DNA from: Bacteroidetes bacterium GWA2_30_7
Lineage (GTDB): Bacteria; Bacteroidota; Bacteroidia; Bacteroidales; GWF2-33-38
Direction: 5' to 3'
Assembly: GCA_001768155.1 (NCBI GenBank)
Contig: MENC01000300.1
Coordinates: 9,023-16,780, forward strand
DNA length: 7,758 nucleotides
Positions 1 to 6,005 of this stretch are shown here, piece by piece. A program made the translations under genes and the position numbers. The notes under the pieces were generated by a model, which saw nothing but the letters and a program-made list of their open reading frames with translations, was not told the origin of the DNA and did no database searches. Within the stretch, counting starts at the first letter, position 1; each line of letters starts with the position of its first letter.

Positions 1-37
1 CTTTATTACGTTTTAATAAACCAATATATATATAATT

Positions 38-1480
38 ATGGAAAGTTCTGATAAAAAAAATTTTAACCTTGATATTGACCCTGCAATTACAGGAATAAGC
101 CGCCGAACTATTAATAATATTATTAAGGTTTGGCAAGAATCATCAAATGCATTTCCGGTAATTAGCCCTGATATTTCTGATGAAGAAAAACTAATTGTAA
201 TTCAGCTTATTGACGATTGTATTAAGGAGGAAGGAGGCGAAATTTCACGAAGGACAAAAGTTGTTCATCTTGCCATGATTTATATTAACCTGAATAAAAG
301 CGGAAAAGAAAAATTTCTTAAAATACTTGCTCACGAGTTTGATGTAGATATTTTATCACTTGATGAAAAAATTCATAACCTGCAAGCAGCAAAAAATGAT
401 GAAGAAAAAATTAAATCGGAGCTTTTGCTTCGCGATGCTCTAATTCCTCCCAGAGTTTTGTTTTTACGTCAACTTATTACTTTACCAAATGGTTTTATAT
501 TTCTGAAAGATATGAGATGCGATTTATTAACAATGATAAAATCGGCTCCACGTTTAAAAAAATTAAGTGATGATATTAAAATGCTTTTAGTAACCTATTT
601 TGATGTAAATTTACTCGATTTAAAAGAAGTTACATGGGAATCTCCGGCATCAATGCTCGAAAAACTTATGGAATATGAGGCAGTTCACGAAATTAATTCG
701 TGGAAGGAACTTAAACACAGACTATTTACAGACCATCGGGTGTTTGCATTTTTTCATAACCGAATGTGTAACGACCCTTTGATTTTTGTTGAAGTTGCAC
801 TTGTAAAAGGAATGTCGGATAATATTCAAAAACTTATTGATGTTAATGTTAAACCCGGAAATCCTTACGAAGCCGATACTGCTATTTTTTATTCAATTTC
901 GAGTACTCAAAAGGGCTTAGAAGGGATTAGTTTTGGCAATTTTCTGATTAAGCGTGTTGTTAAAAAGTTAACAGCTCAATTCGAAAATATTAAAACTTTT
1001 GCAACTCTTTCACCAGTGCCGATGTTTAGAAATTGGTTAGGAAATTATATAAAAAATAACGGTAATTGTTTTTTTAAATCAGATGAGGAAAAAAATATTA
1101 TAAAAATATCAAAAAACAAAAATGCTAGCGAAGGATTGCTTGAAATTTTAAATTTCGAAAACTGGTATGATGATAGTAATATTGCCGATAAAATTAAATT
1201 TCCGTTGATGCGTTTATGTGCACACTATCTTTTTAATGTTAAACGCAACGATGACCCAAATAGAGCCTTAGACCCTGTTGCAAATTTTCACTTATCAAAT
1301 GGGGCTAAAATTGAACATATTCATTGGTTGGCTGATATTTCAAAACGTGGAATGAAACAATCTGCCGGAATAATGTTAAATTATCATTATAGATTAGATA
1401 AAATCGCAATTAATCACGAAAATTATATGACCAAAGGAAATCTTCATGCTTCGTCGGCAGCAAAAGCTTGGTTAAGTTGA
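38..1480 (+). CDS. Malonyl-CoA decarboxylase
   Basis: The 480-residue protein should convert malonyl-CoA to acetyl-CoA and CO2 (EC 4.1.1.9), probably in the cytosol. It has the family's two parts: a helical N-terminal domain (about residues 10-180) and a C-terminal catalytic domain, which in known structures has a GNAT-like fold. Recognisable blocks are HEINSWKELKHRL, PLIFVEVAL and AIFYSISSTQKGLEGISFGN. The proposed catalytic pair is present: Ser325 in FATLSPVP and His418 in NFHLSNGA, matching human Ser329 and His423. The length is normal for bacterial members and the C-terminus looks intact. ATG at 38 is the first in-frame start. A TACGTTTT at 7-14 could be the -7 element, but the -33 region would lie off-window. 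No malonyl-CoA synthetase or malonate transporter gene is adjacent, so it may control malonyl-CoA level rather than malonate catabolism; that role is inference. Confidence 0.93.
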   Translation: MESSDKKNFNLDIDPAITGISRRTINNIIKVWQESSNAFPVISPDISDEEKLIVIQLIDDCIKEEGGEISRRTKVVHLAMIYINLNKSGKEKFLKILAHEFDVDILSLDEKIHNLQAAKNDEEKIKSELLLRDALIPPRVLFLRQLITLPNGFIFLKDMRCDLLTMIKSAPRLKKLSDDIKMLLVTYFDVNLLDLKEVTWESPASMLEKLMEYEAVHEINSWKELKHRLFTDHRVFAFFHNRMCNDPLIFVEVALVKGMSDNIQKLIDVNVKPGNPYEADTAIFYSISSTQKGLEGISFGNFLIKRVVKKLTAQFENIKTFATLSPVPMFRNWLGNYIKNNGNCFFKSDEEKNIIKISKNKNASEGLLEILNFENWYDDSNIADKIKFPLMRLCAHYLFNVKRNDDPNRALDPVANFHLSNGAKIEHIHWLADISKRGMKQSAGIMLNYHYRLDKIAINHENYMTKGNLHASSAAKAWLS

Positions 1481-1513
1481 TTTCTGAAAAAATTAAATTA
1501 ATCATTTTTAGTG

Positions 1514-2008
1514 ATGAATATAAAACTTGTTGATATTAAAGAAAATGACTTTGAGGCAATTAAAGAAATATATGATTATTATATTCTCAATACTACTAAT
1601 ACTTTTAATATTAATTCGATAACTATTGATGAGTTAAAAAGCTCTGTTTTAATTAATCACGACAAATATAAATCTTACTTGATAAAAGCTAATGATATAG
1701 TTTGTGGATATTGTTATTTATCGCAATTCAGAAAAAAACAAGCTTATGATAGTACAGCTGAAGTTACTATTTATTTACATAATAAATTCTCAGGAAATGG
1801 AATTGGCTTTAAAGCTGTTTCACTTTTAGAAAAAATAGCAAAAGATGTTGGGATTAAAATTTTAATGGCTTATATTACCGCAGAAAATACAAATAGTATA
1901 AAATTGTTTAAAAAACTTAATTATGAACTTTGTGGAAATTTCAAAAATGTTGGCTACAAGTTTAATAAGTATCTGGATGTGTTAGTATTTGAAAAAGAAT
2001 TATTCTAA
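1514..2008 (+). CDS. GNAT N-acetyltransferase, phosphinothricin/amino-acid type
   Basis: This 164-residue protein is a single-domain GNAT acetyltransferase that would move an acetyl group from acetyl-CoA to an amine. The acetyl-CoA pyrophosphate loop is visible at about residues 90-100 (NKFSGNGIGFK, the R/Q-x-x-G-x-G/A motif), preceded by AEVTIYL. The later AYITAENTNSIKLFKKLNYE and the ending VGYKFNKYLDVLVFEKEL are typical of the phosphinothricin acetyltransferase / MnaT-YncA group, which acetylates amino acids and analogues. The actual substrate cannot be read from the sequence. A GTG at 1511 directly precedes ATG 1514; the ATG is preferred. It starts 33 bases after the decarboxylase stop with no promoter evident, so co-transcription is likely. 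GC is about 24% by hand count of 1561-1980, against about 35% in the upstream gene (601-840), which hints at separate acquisition. Confidence 0.85.
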   Translation: MNIKLVDIKENDFEAIKEIYDYYILNTTNTFNINSITIDELKSSVLINHDKYKSYLIKANDIVCGYCYLSQFRKKQAYDSTAEVTIYLHNKFSGNGIGFKAVSLLEKIAKDVGIKILMAYITAENTNSIKLFKKLNYELCGNFKNVGYKFNKYLDVLVFEKELF

Positions 2009-2293
2009 TGAAACCCCTATGCTCTAACTTATTCTATTCAAGCAGTTTAAGACTTCTTCTTTTGTAAATTTCCACCATGTTCGTTTGCTCATAACTACAG
2101 AAACATCCCGGTAATAATGCCCCTCAATTCAAGTGTACAAATGTTTTGCAAGGCGACATTATTTCTTAATAGTTAATTTGACACATTTTAAATTTTGAAT
2201 TAGTGAAAATCAGTTATAAGTATTTTTTATTTAGTTATAGATGAACCCGTCCAAAAAAAACAATTTAACAATTTAACCATTTAAAACCTATTC
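2009..2293. other. Convergent intergenic region with possible decayed ORF
   Basis: This 285-base gap separates the converging acetyltransferase and sufB genes. It holds no intact gene. On the minus strand a short open stretch (about 2027-2128) reads as a plausible protein C-terminus, including YYRDVSVV and MSKRTWWKFTKEEVLNCL, closed upstream by an in-frame TGA. I do not recognise the family, and it could be chance or a worn remnant. No strong GC-rich terminator hairpin is visible for either gene. Confidence 0.35.
2261..2284. repeat. Short tandem repeat, three 8-base units
   Basis: The unit CAATTTAA occurs at 2261-2268 and 2269-2276, followed by CCATTTAA at 2277-2284 (one mismatch). It follows a run of eight A residues and sits just past the sufB stop codon. 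Read on the minus strand it is TTAAATTG-like units followed by eight T residues, which may help 3' end formation of the sufB transcript. There is no GC-rich stem, so the terminator role is only a guess. Confidence 0.7.
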
Positions 2294-3742
2294 TTATCCT
2301 ACACTTCCTTCCAAACTAATCTGCAATAATTTTTGTGCTTCAACTGCAAATTCCATTGGTAACTGATTAATTACTTCTTTTGCATAGCCGTTAACTATCA
2401 GTCCAATAGCATCTTCGGTTGAAATTCCGCGTTGGTTGCAATAAAAAATCTGGTCTTCACCAATTTTTGATGTAGTAGCCTCGTGTTCAACTATAGCCGA
2501 TTTATTGTCCACTTCGATATATGGAAATGTGTGAGCACCACATTTATCGCCCAAAAGCAACGAATCGCATTGTGAATAATTTCTTGCATTTTCGGCTTTT
2601 TTCAAAACTTTAACCAAGCCGCGATAGCTATTATTACTGAATCCTGCTGAAATTCCTTTAGATACAATTGTGCTTTTTGTGTTTTTGCCAATGTGAATCA
2701 TTTTTGTGCCGGTATCTGCCTGCTGATGATTATTAGTAACAGCAACTGAATAAAATTCACCAATTGAATTATCTCCCATAAGAATGCAACTAGGGTATTT
2801 CCAAGTAATTGCAGAACCGGTTTCAACCTGAGTCCACGAAATTTTAGAATTATTTCCTTTGCACATTCCACGTTTTGTTACAAAATTATAAATTCCGCCC
2901 TTTCCGTTTTTATCTCCTGGATACCAGTTTTGAACTGTTGAATATTTTACATTAGCATTTTCGTGTGCAATTATTTCAACTACAGCAGCATGGAGCTGAT
3001 TTTCATCACGTCTTGGAGCTGTACAACCTTCCAGATAACTTACATGAGAATCGTCTTCAGCAATTATTAAGGTTCTTTCAAATTGACCTGTGTTTGAGGC
3101 ATTTATTCTAAAATATGTTGAAAGTTCCATAGGGCAACGAACGCCTTTTGGAATATAGCAAAATGAGCCATCGCTAAAAACTGCAGAGTTAAGCGAAGCA
3201 AAATAATTATCAGTGTATGGAACTACCGAGCCTAAATATTTTTTCACCAAATCGGGATGTTCTCGCACTGCTTCACTAAATGAGCAAAATATTATTCCAA
3301 GTTCAGCAAGACTTTCTTTAAAAGTAGTTTTAACCGAAACACTGTCGATAACTGCATCAACGGCAATTCCAGAAAGTTTTTTTTGTTCGTCAAGTGGAAT
3401 TCCAAGTCTATCGAAAGTTGCTTTAATTTCTGGGTCAATTTCGTCGAGACTTAATGGTGATGCCGATTGACGAGGAGCTGCATAAAATATAATATCCTGA
3501 TAATTTATTTTTGGAATAATAAGATGTGCCCATTCAGGCATTTTCATTGTTTGCCAGAATCTGAAAGCTTTTAAACGATATTCAAGCATAAATTCAGGCT
3601 CATTTTTTTTTGCAGATATTAACCTGACAACGTCTTCGTTTAATCCTTTTGGAATCGACTCAGTATCAATATCAGAAGTGAATCCGTATTTATATTCGGT
3701 TTGAGTTAATTCGTTTAATATTTTATCCTGTTCTTTTTCCAT
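2294..3742 (-). CDS. sufB: Fe-S cluster assembly scaffold protein SufB
   Basis: This 482-residue SufB is the scaffold subunit of the cytosolic SufBCD complex, on which iron-sulfur clusters are built and passed to carrier proteins. The C-terminal beta-helix core is strongly conserved. Blocks include GSFCYIPKGVRCP, YLEGCTAP (Cys240, equivalent to E. coli Cys254), NSIGEFYSVAVT, HQQADTGTKMIHIGK and QCDSLLLGDKCGAHTFPY. Cys392 matches E. coli Cys405, which takes part in cluster assembly, and EHE at 419-421 matches E. coli Glu432-His433-Glu434. The ending LEFAVEAQKLL-like plus SLEGSVG is canonical, so the gene is full length. ATG at 3742 lies about 35 bases downstream of a good promoter. The gene stands alone: no sufC, sufD or sufS follows within the 285 bases before a convergent gene, although these usually cluster in Bacteroidota. 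Confidence 0.97.
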   Translation of the reverse strand: MEKEQDKILNELTQTEYKYGFTSDIDTESIPKGLNEDVVRLISAKKNEPEFMLEYRLKAFRFWQTMKMPEWAHLIIPKINYQDIIFYAAPRQSASPLSLDEIDPEIKATFDRLGIPLDEQKKLSGIAVDAVIDSVSVKTTFKESLAELGIIFCSFSEAVREHPDLVKKYLGSVVPYTDNYFASLNSAVFSDGSFCYIPKGVRCPMELSTYFRINASNTGQFERTLIIAEDDSHVSYLEGCTAPRRDENQLHAAVVEIIAHENANVKYSTVQNWYPGDKNGKGGIYNFVTKRGMCKGNNSKISWTQVETGSAITWKYPSCILMGDNSIGEFYSVAVTNNHQQADTGTKMIHIGKNTKSTIVSKGISAGFSNNSYRGLVKVLKKAENARNYSQCDSLLLGDKCGAHTFPYIEVDNKSAIVEHEATTSKIGEDQIFYCNQRGISTEDAIGLIVNGYAKEVINQLPMEFAVEAQKLLQISLEGSVG

Positions 3743-3783
3743 AAACTTAATAATCCGGTATTTTGATTTAATCTAAATAAGAA

Positions 3784-3815
3784 CAAAGATACGAAACTTA
3801 TAAATAATTTTCCAA
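3784..3815 (-). promoter_or_regulatory. Bacteroidota-type promoter for sufB
   Basis: On the minus strand TATCTTTG (3784-3791) matches the -7 consensus TAnnTTTG exactly. TTG (3813-3815) lies 21 bases upstream in the -33 position. The -7 box is preceded by TTTCG, as often seen in this phylum. It would give a leader of roughly 35 bases before the sufB ATG. The region overlaps the upstream region of divergent thiL. Confidence 0.7.
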
Positions 3816-3823
3816 TAAATATT

Positions 3824-3831
3824 TATTTTCG
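3824..3831 (+). promoter_or_regulatory. Candidate -7 element for thiL
   Basis: TATTTTCG matches TAnnTTTG with one mismatch and lies 17 bases before the thiL ATG, implying a very short leader. No clear TTG is seen at -33, so this is a weak call. Its last base is the first base of the alternative GTG start at 3831, which argues for the ATG at 3849. Confidence 0.4.
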
Positions 3832-3848
3832 TGCTAAAATTTATCAAT

Positions 3849-4889
3849 ATGTCGAAGAAAGATACCATAACTCCAGTGTCAGATTTTGGAGAATTTAAGT
3901 TAATAAAACATTTAACCGAAAATATTAAATTAAAACATAACTCTACAATAAAAGGAGTTGGCGATGATGCTGCTGTAATTGAGCCGTCTGGCAAAAAAAT
4001 GATTATAACAACCGATATGCTTCTCGAAGGAATACATTTCGATTTGACTTATGTTCCGTTGAAACACTTAGGTTATAAGGCTGTAATTGTTAATCTTTCA
4101 GATGTTTATGCAATGAATGCAATTCCAAAGCAAATTACTGTTTCGATAGGCGTTTCTGCAAAATTTTCAGTTGAGGCTTTAAAAGATTTATACGATGGAA
4201 TTTACATGGCGTGTGATAAATATAATATCGACCTTATTGGCGGCGATACTTGTTCGTCTTTAACAGGATTGTCGATTTCGGTAACTGCAATTGGCGAAGC
4301 TGATACAGATAAACTAGCATATCGCAATGGTGCAAAAGTGAACGATTTAATTTGTGTTACAGGCGATTTAGGCGGTGCTTATATGGGTTTGCAGTTATTG
4401 GAACGTGAAAAAATGGTGTTCAATTCTGACCCCAATATGAAACCAAAATTTGATGGTTACGATTATATTCTTCAACGTCAGTTAAAACCAGAAGCTCGAA
4501 AAGACATTATTGAACTTTTTGAAAAAAATAAAATTGTACCTACTTCGATGATTGATATTTCAGATGGTTTATCGTCCGAATTATTACATATTTGTAATCA
4601 ATCTAACGTTTCATGCAAAATTTATGAAGAAAAAATTCCTATAAATTTTGCAACTCAACGAATGGCAAACGAATTAAATGTAGAACCTCTGGTAAGTGCA
4701 TTAAATGGTGGCGAAGATTACGAATTATTGTTTACTGTTCCAATCGAATTGCATGAGAAAATCACTGAATTACACCAGATTTCAATAATTGGGCATATTT
4801 CTGAAAAAGGCGAAGAAAATTTAATAATTACAAAAGGCGGAACTACATTGCCGATTATGGCTCAGGGCTGGGCTGCGTTTGGGGAATAA
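3849..4889 (+). CDS. thiL: Thiamine-monophosphate kinase ThiL
   Basis: The 346-residue enzyme phosphorylates thiamine monophosphate to thiamine diphosphate with ATP (EC 2.7.4.16), the last step of cofactor synthesis. It belongs to the PurM/AIR-synthase-like fold. Family motifs appear in order: GDDAAV (38-43), TTDMLLEGIHF (54-64), NLSDVYAMNA with Asp85, GGDT (131-134), ISDGL (237-241) and NGGEDYELL (286-294), ending in QGWAAFGE. The metal/ATP-binding aspartates in GDD, TTD, LSD and GGD are intact. ATG 3849 is chosen over an in-frame GTG at 3831, because that GTG touches the candidate -7 box and family members start close to this point. It is divergent from sufB, and no other thiamine genes are nearby. 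Oddity: the last 18 codons recur in degenerate form at 5910-5963, 1,074 bases downstream. Confidence 0.95.
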   Translation: MSKKDTITPVSDFGEFKLIKHLTENIKLKHNSTIKGVGDDAAVIEPSGKKMIITTDMLLEGIHFDLTYVPLKHLGYKAVIVNLSDVYAMNAIPKQITVSIGVSAKFSVEALKDLYDGIYMACDKYNIDLIGGDTCSSLTGLSISVTAIGEADTDKLAYRNGAKVNDLICVTGDLGGAYMGLQLLEREKMVFNSDPNMKPKFDGYDYILQRQLKPEARKDIIELFEKNKIVPTSMIDISDGLSSELLHICNQSNVSCKIYEEKIPINFATQRMANELNVEPLVSALNGGEDYELLFTVPIELHEKITELHQISIIGHISEKGEENLIITKGGTTLPIMAQGWAAFGE

Positions 4890-4922
4890 AATTGGCATTA
4901 AGGTTTTTAACTAATACCAATT
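4890..4922 (+). terminator. Hairpin directly after thiL
   Basis: AATTGGCATTA (4890-4900) pairs with TAATACCAATT (4912-4922), 10 of 11 positions, around an 11-base loop. It begins at the base after the thiL stop codon, a natural place for an RNA 3' end. There is no long T-run after the stem, so it is a weak intrinsic terminator or an RNA-stabilising hairpin. It differs from the palindrome that follows the second thiL tail. Confidence 0.5.
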
Positions 4923-5037
4923 CATTCAATATTGTCTAATTTCACTGCACTATTTTCTTAACCTATACCGATTTATCATTTATACATAATCAAATCACAA
5001 ATCCTAAAAACCAGAATTAACAGCTAAAAACCTATTT

Positions 5038-5212
5038 AGTGTTAGTAAGAAAACTCCAAAAAACAAAAAACAAATGCCAAATAAATTCCAATTCTCAACA
5101 CTCCAATTTTCAAAACCGTTTGAATATTAGGTAATTGCAATTTGTGATTTATTTGATTTTTGAAAATTGAAATTTGGTATTTTTTAAAATATGCAGTTTT
5201 CTTAGAGGCACT
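5038..5212. repeat. Imperfect palindromic repeat, MITE-like
   Basis: The outer arms are 5038-5055 and 5195-5212. They match at 14 of 18 positions as inverted repeats, with an exact 10-base core TAAGAAAACT / AGTTTTCTTA. Inside, CAATTTTCAAAA (5104-5115) and TTTTGAAAATTG (5158-5169) are an exact 12-base inverted repeat. A further CAAATAAAT / ATTTATTTG pair (5078-5086, 5147-5155) offers alternative folding. The segment has no coding potential and fills most of the 372-base gap between thiL and the toxin gene; the rest of that gap (4923-5037, 5213-5261) shows nothing I recognise. It resembles intergenic palindromes or small non-autonomous elements. No clear target-site duplication was found. Confidence 0.5.
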
Positions 5213-5261
5213 ATTTACAAAAACTTATTTATACTCCGATAGCTTGGGCTTTTAAGTTTTG

Positions 5262-5579
5262 TTATTCAGTTCGATGTTTCCAAATATTTGGATTTTGGCT
5301 GGTGTGAAAAACTGCAATAATAGAAATAGTTTTAGTTTCTTCGATAACTCTGTAATGAATTAAAAAGGGGAAATTTTTAACAGTTACACATCGAACATCG
5401 CTATATCTTATCTGAAATCCGAATGGCAGGGTTTTTAGTGATTTTAAATGAAGTTTTATTTCCTTATAAAATCGTTTGCCAAGCCCTTTTACGTGTAGCT
5501 CATACCAATCTGACGCATTTTCCACATCACTAACTGCTTCAGGTGTAATTATGATTTTAAACTTACTTGTATTTTTCAT
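5262..5579 (-). CDS. RelE/ParE superfamily toxin
   Basis: This 105-residue basic protein has the RelE/ParE toxin layout: an opening strand (KFKIIITPEAVSDV), two helices around WYE...GLGKRFYKEIKLHLKSL (about 25-48), then a sheet with RYSDVRCVTVKNFPFLIHYRV (58-78) and SIIAVFHT. The ending HTSQNPNIWKHR (92-103) is a hallmark of plasmid-stabilisation-type members. Family members either cleave mRNA at the ribosome (RelE-like) or inhibit DNA gyrase (ParE-like). The C-terminal pattern leans to the ParE-like group, but the target cannot be decided here. The start ATG (5577-5579) overlaps the end of the upstream antitoxin gene by 17 bases, so translation is probably coupled. Key basic residues Arg58, Arg63, Arg77 and His92 are present, so it looks functional. 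Confidence 0.85.
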   Translation of the reverse strand: MKNTSKFKIIITPEAVSDVENASDWYELHVKGLGKRFYKEIKLHLKSLKTLPFGFQIRYSDVRCVTVKNFPFLIHYRVIEETKTISIIAVFHTSQNPNIWKHRTE

Positions 5580-5793
5580 CTAACCTTTTTGAAACATCGT
5601 CCCAATTAAGCATTTTTTCTGGTGAAGTTTCATATTTTTTAATACGCTCCAACACTATTTTTTTATGCCACTCAGGAACTTCAAAAATATCATTTTCGAT
5701 ACCTTTATATTTTTTTACAAGTTTTTCCCAATCATTATATGGTATAAACACACCTGTTATTTTTCCGCTACTATCTGCTATATACTGTAACAT
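5563..5793 (-). CDS. Antitoxin of the RelE/ParE-type module
   Basis: This 76-residue protein precedes and overlaps the toxin gene, the usual antitoxin-first order, and should neutralise the toxin and repress the shared promoter. The N-terminal part (YIADSSGKITGVFIPYNDWEKL, split here at about residues 4-13 and 14-25) has the look of antitoxins with a small strand-turn-strand and helix DNA-binding or dimer region. The C-terminal part (PEWHKKIVLERI... NWDDVSKRLDEKY, 40-75) resembles the 'addiction module component' family that wraps toxins of this class. I chose ATG 5793, giving MLQYIADSSGK, because related antitoxins start that way; an upstream ATG at 5814 would add seven residues. No ribosome binding site discriminates between them. 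Confidence 0.75.
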   Translation of the reverse strand: MLQYIADSSGKITGVFIPYNDWEKLVKKYKGIENDIFEVPEWHKKIVLERIKKYETSPEKMLNWDDVSKRLDEKYK

Positions 5794-5872
5794 AATTATA
5801 TTTTTAAAACGCATCCATTAAGTTAAACAGATTATTTTACGTTGTCAAGTTTCTGATTAAACTAAATTTAAA

Positions 5873-5904
5873 CAAAAATACGAAACAAAAATAATCTATT
5901 CAAA
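5873..5904 (-). promoter_or_regulatory. Promoter of the antitoxin-toxin operon
   Basis: On the minus strand TATTTTTG (5873-5880) fits TAnnTTTG, and TTTG (5901-5904) lies 20 bases upstream as the -33 element. The -7 box is again preceded by TTTCG, like the sufB promoter. The predicted leader is about 70 bases. Within it AGTTT (5848-5852) and AAACT (5859-5863) form a small inverted repeat that could be an operator or leader hairpin. The -33 box lies six bases from the thiL tail copy. Confidence 0.65.
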
Positions 5905-5909
5905 TAATA

Positions 5910-5963
5910 AGTGGAACTACTTTACCAATTATGGCTCAGGGTTGAGCTGCTTTTGGTGAATAA
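5910..5963 (+). pseudogene. thiL: Degenerate second copy of the thiL 3' end
   Basis: These 54 bases align without gaps to the last 18 codons of thiL (4836-4889), identical at 45 positions. The reading is S-GTTLPIMAQG-stop-AAFGE-stop against G-GTTLPIMAQGWAAFGE-stop. Ten codons are identical, six differ synonymously at the third base, one is missense (GGC/AGT) and one is TGG to TGA. Eight of nine differences lower GC. Upstream of about 5905 the similarity stops at the toxin-antitoxin promoter. There is no start codon context, so it is a non-functional fragment. The synonymous pattern suggests it came from a working but diverged thiL allele. Confidence 0.85.
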
Positions 5964-5966
5964 GAG

Positions 5967-5995
5967 ATTTTCTAAATCTTTAAGATTTAGAAAAT
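5967..5995. terminator. Near-perfect palindrome, probable terminator
   Basis: ATTTTCTAAATCTT (5967-5980) and its exact complement AAGATTTAGAAAAT (5982-5995) form 14-base arms around one central base. It lies 10 bases beyond the stop of the minus-strand HNH-like gene and three bases after the stop of the thiL tail copy. It is well placed to end the ATPase/HNH-like transcript, and perhaps originally the thiL transcript from the other side. The stem is AT-rich and lacks a clean T-run. Confidence 0.6.
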
Positions 5996-6005
5996 ATACT
6001 ACAAA

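Noticed and set aside
2261..2284. CRISPR-like repeat array
   Set aside because: The units are 8 bases with no spacers; it is a simple tandem repeat.
3213..3470. Open frame of 85 codons on the plus strand
   Set aside because: It lies wholly antisense to strongly conserved sufB and has no recognisable protein features.
3773..3994. Open frame of 73 codons on the minus strand
   Set aside because: It overlaps the thiL start and both promoters, and has no family resemblance; it is antisense to conserved thiL codons.
5567..5821. Open frame of 84 codons on the plus strand over the antitoxin
   Set aside because: It is the mirror of the antitoxin gene; low-complexity Ser/Phe-rich translation, no start signal.
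5940..5945. TGA in the thiL tail copy read as tryptophan (recoding)
   Set aside because: Trp is encoded by TGG throughout the window and the decarboxylase gene ends with TGA; the copy also lacks a start and the rest of thiL.
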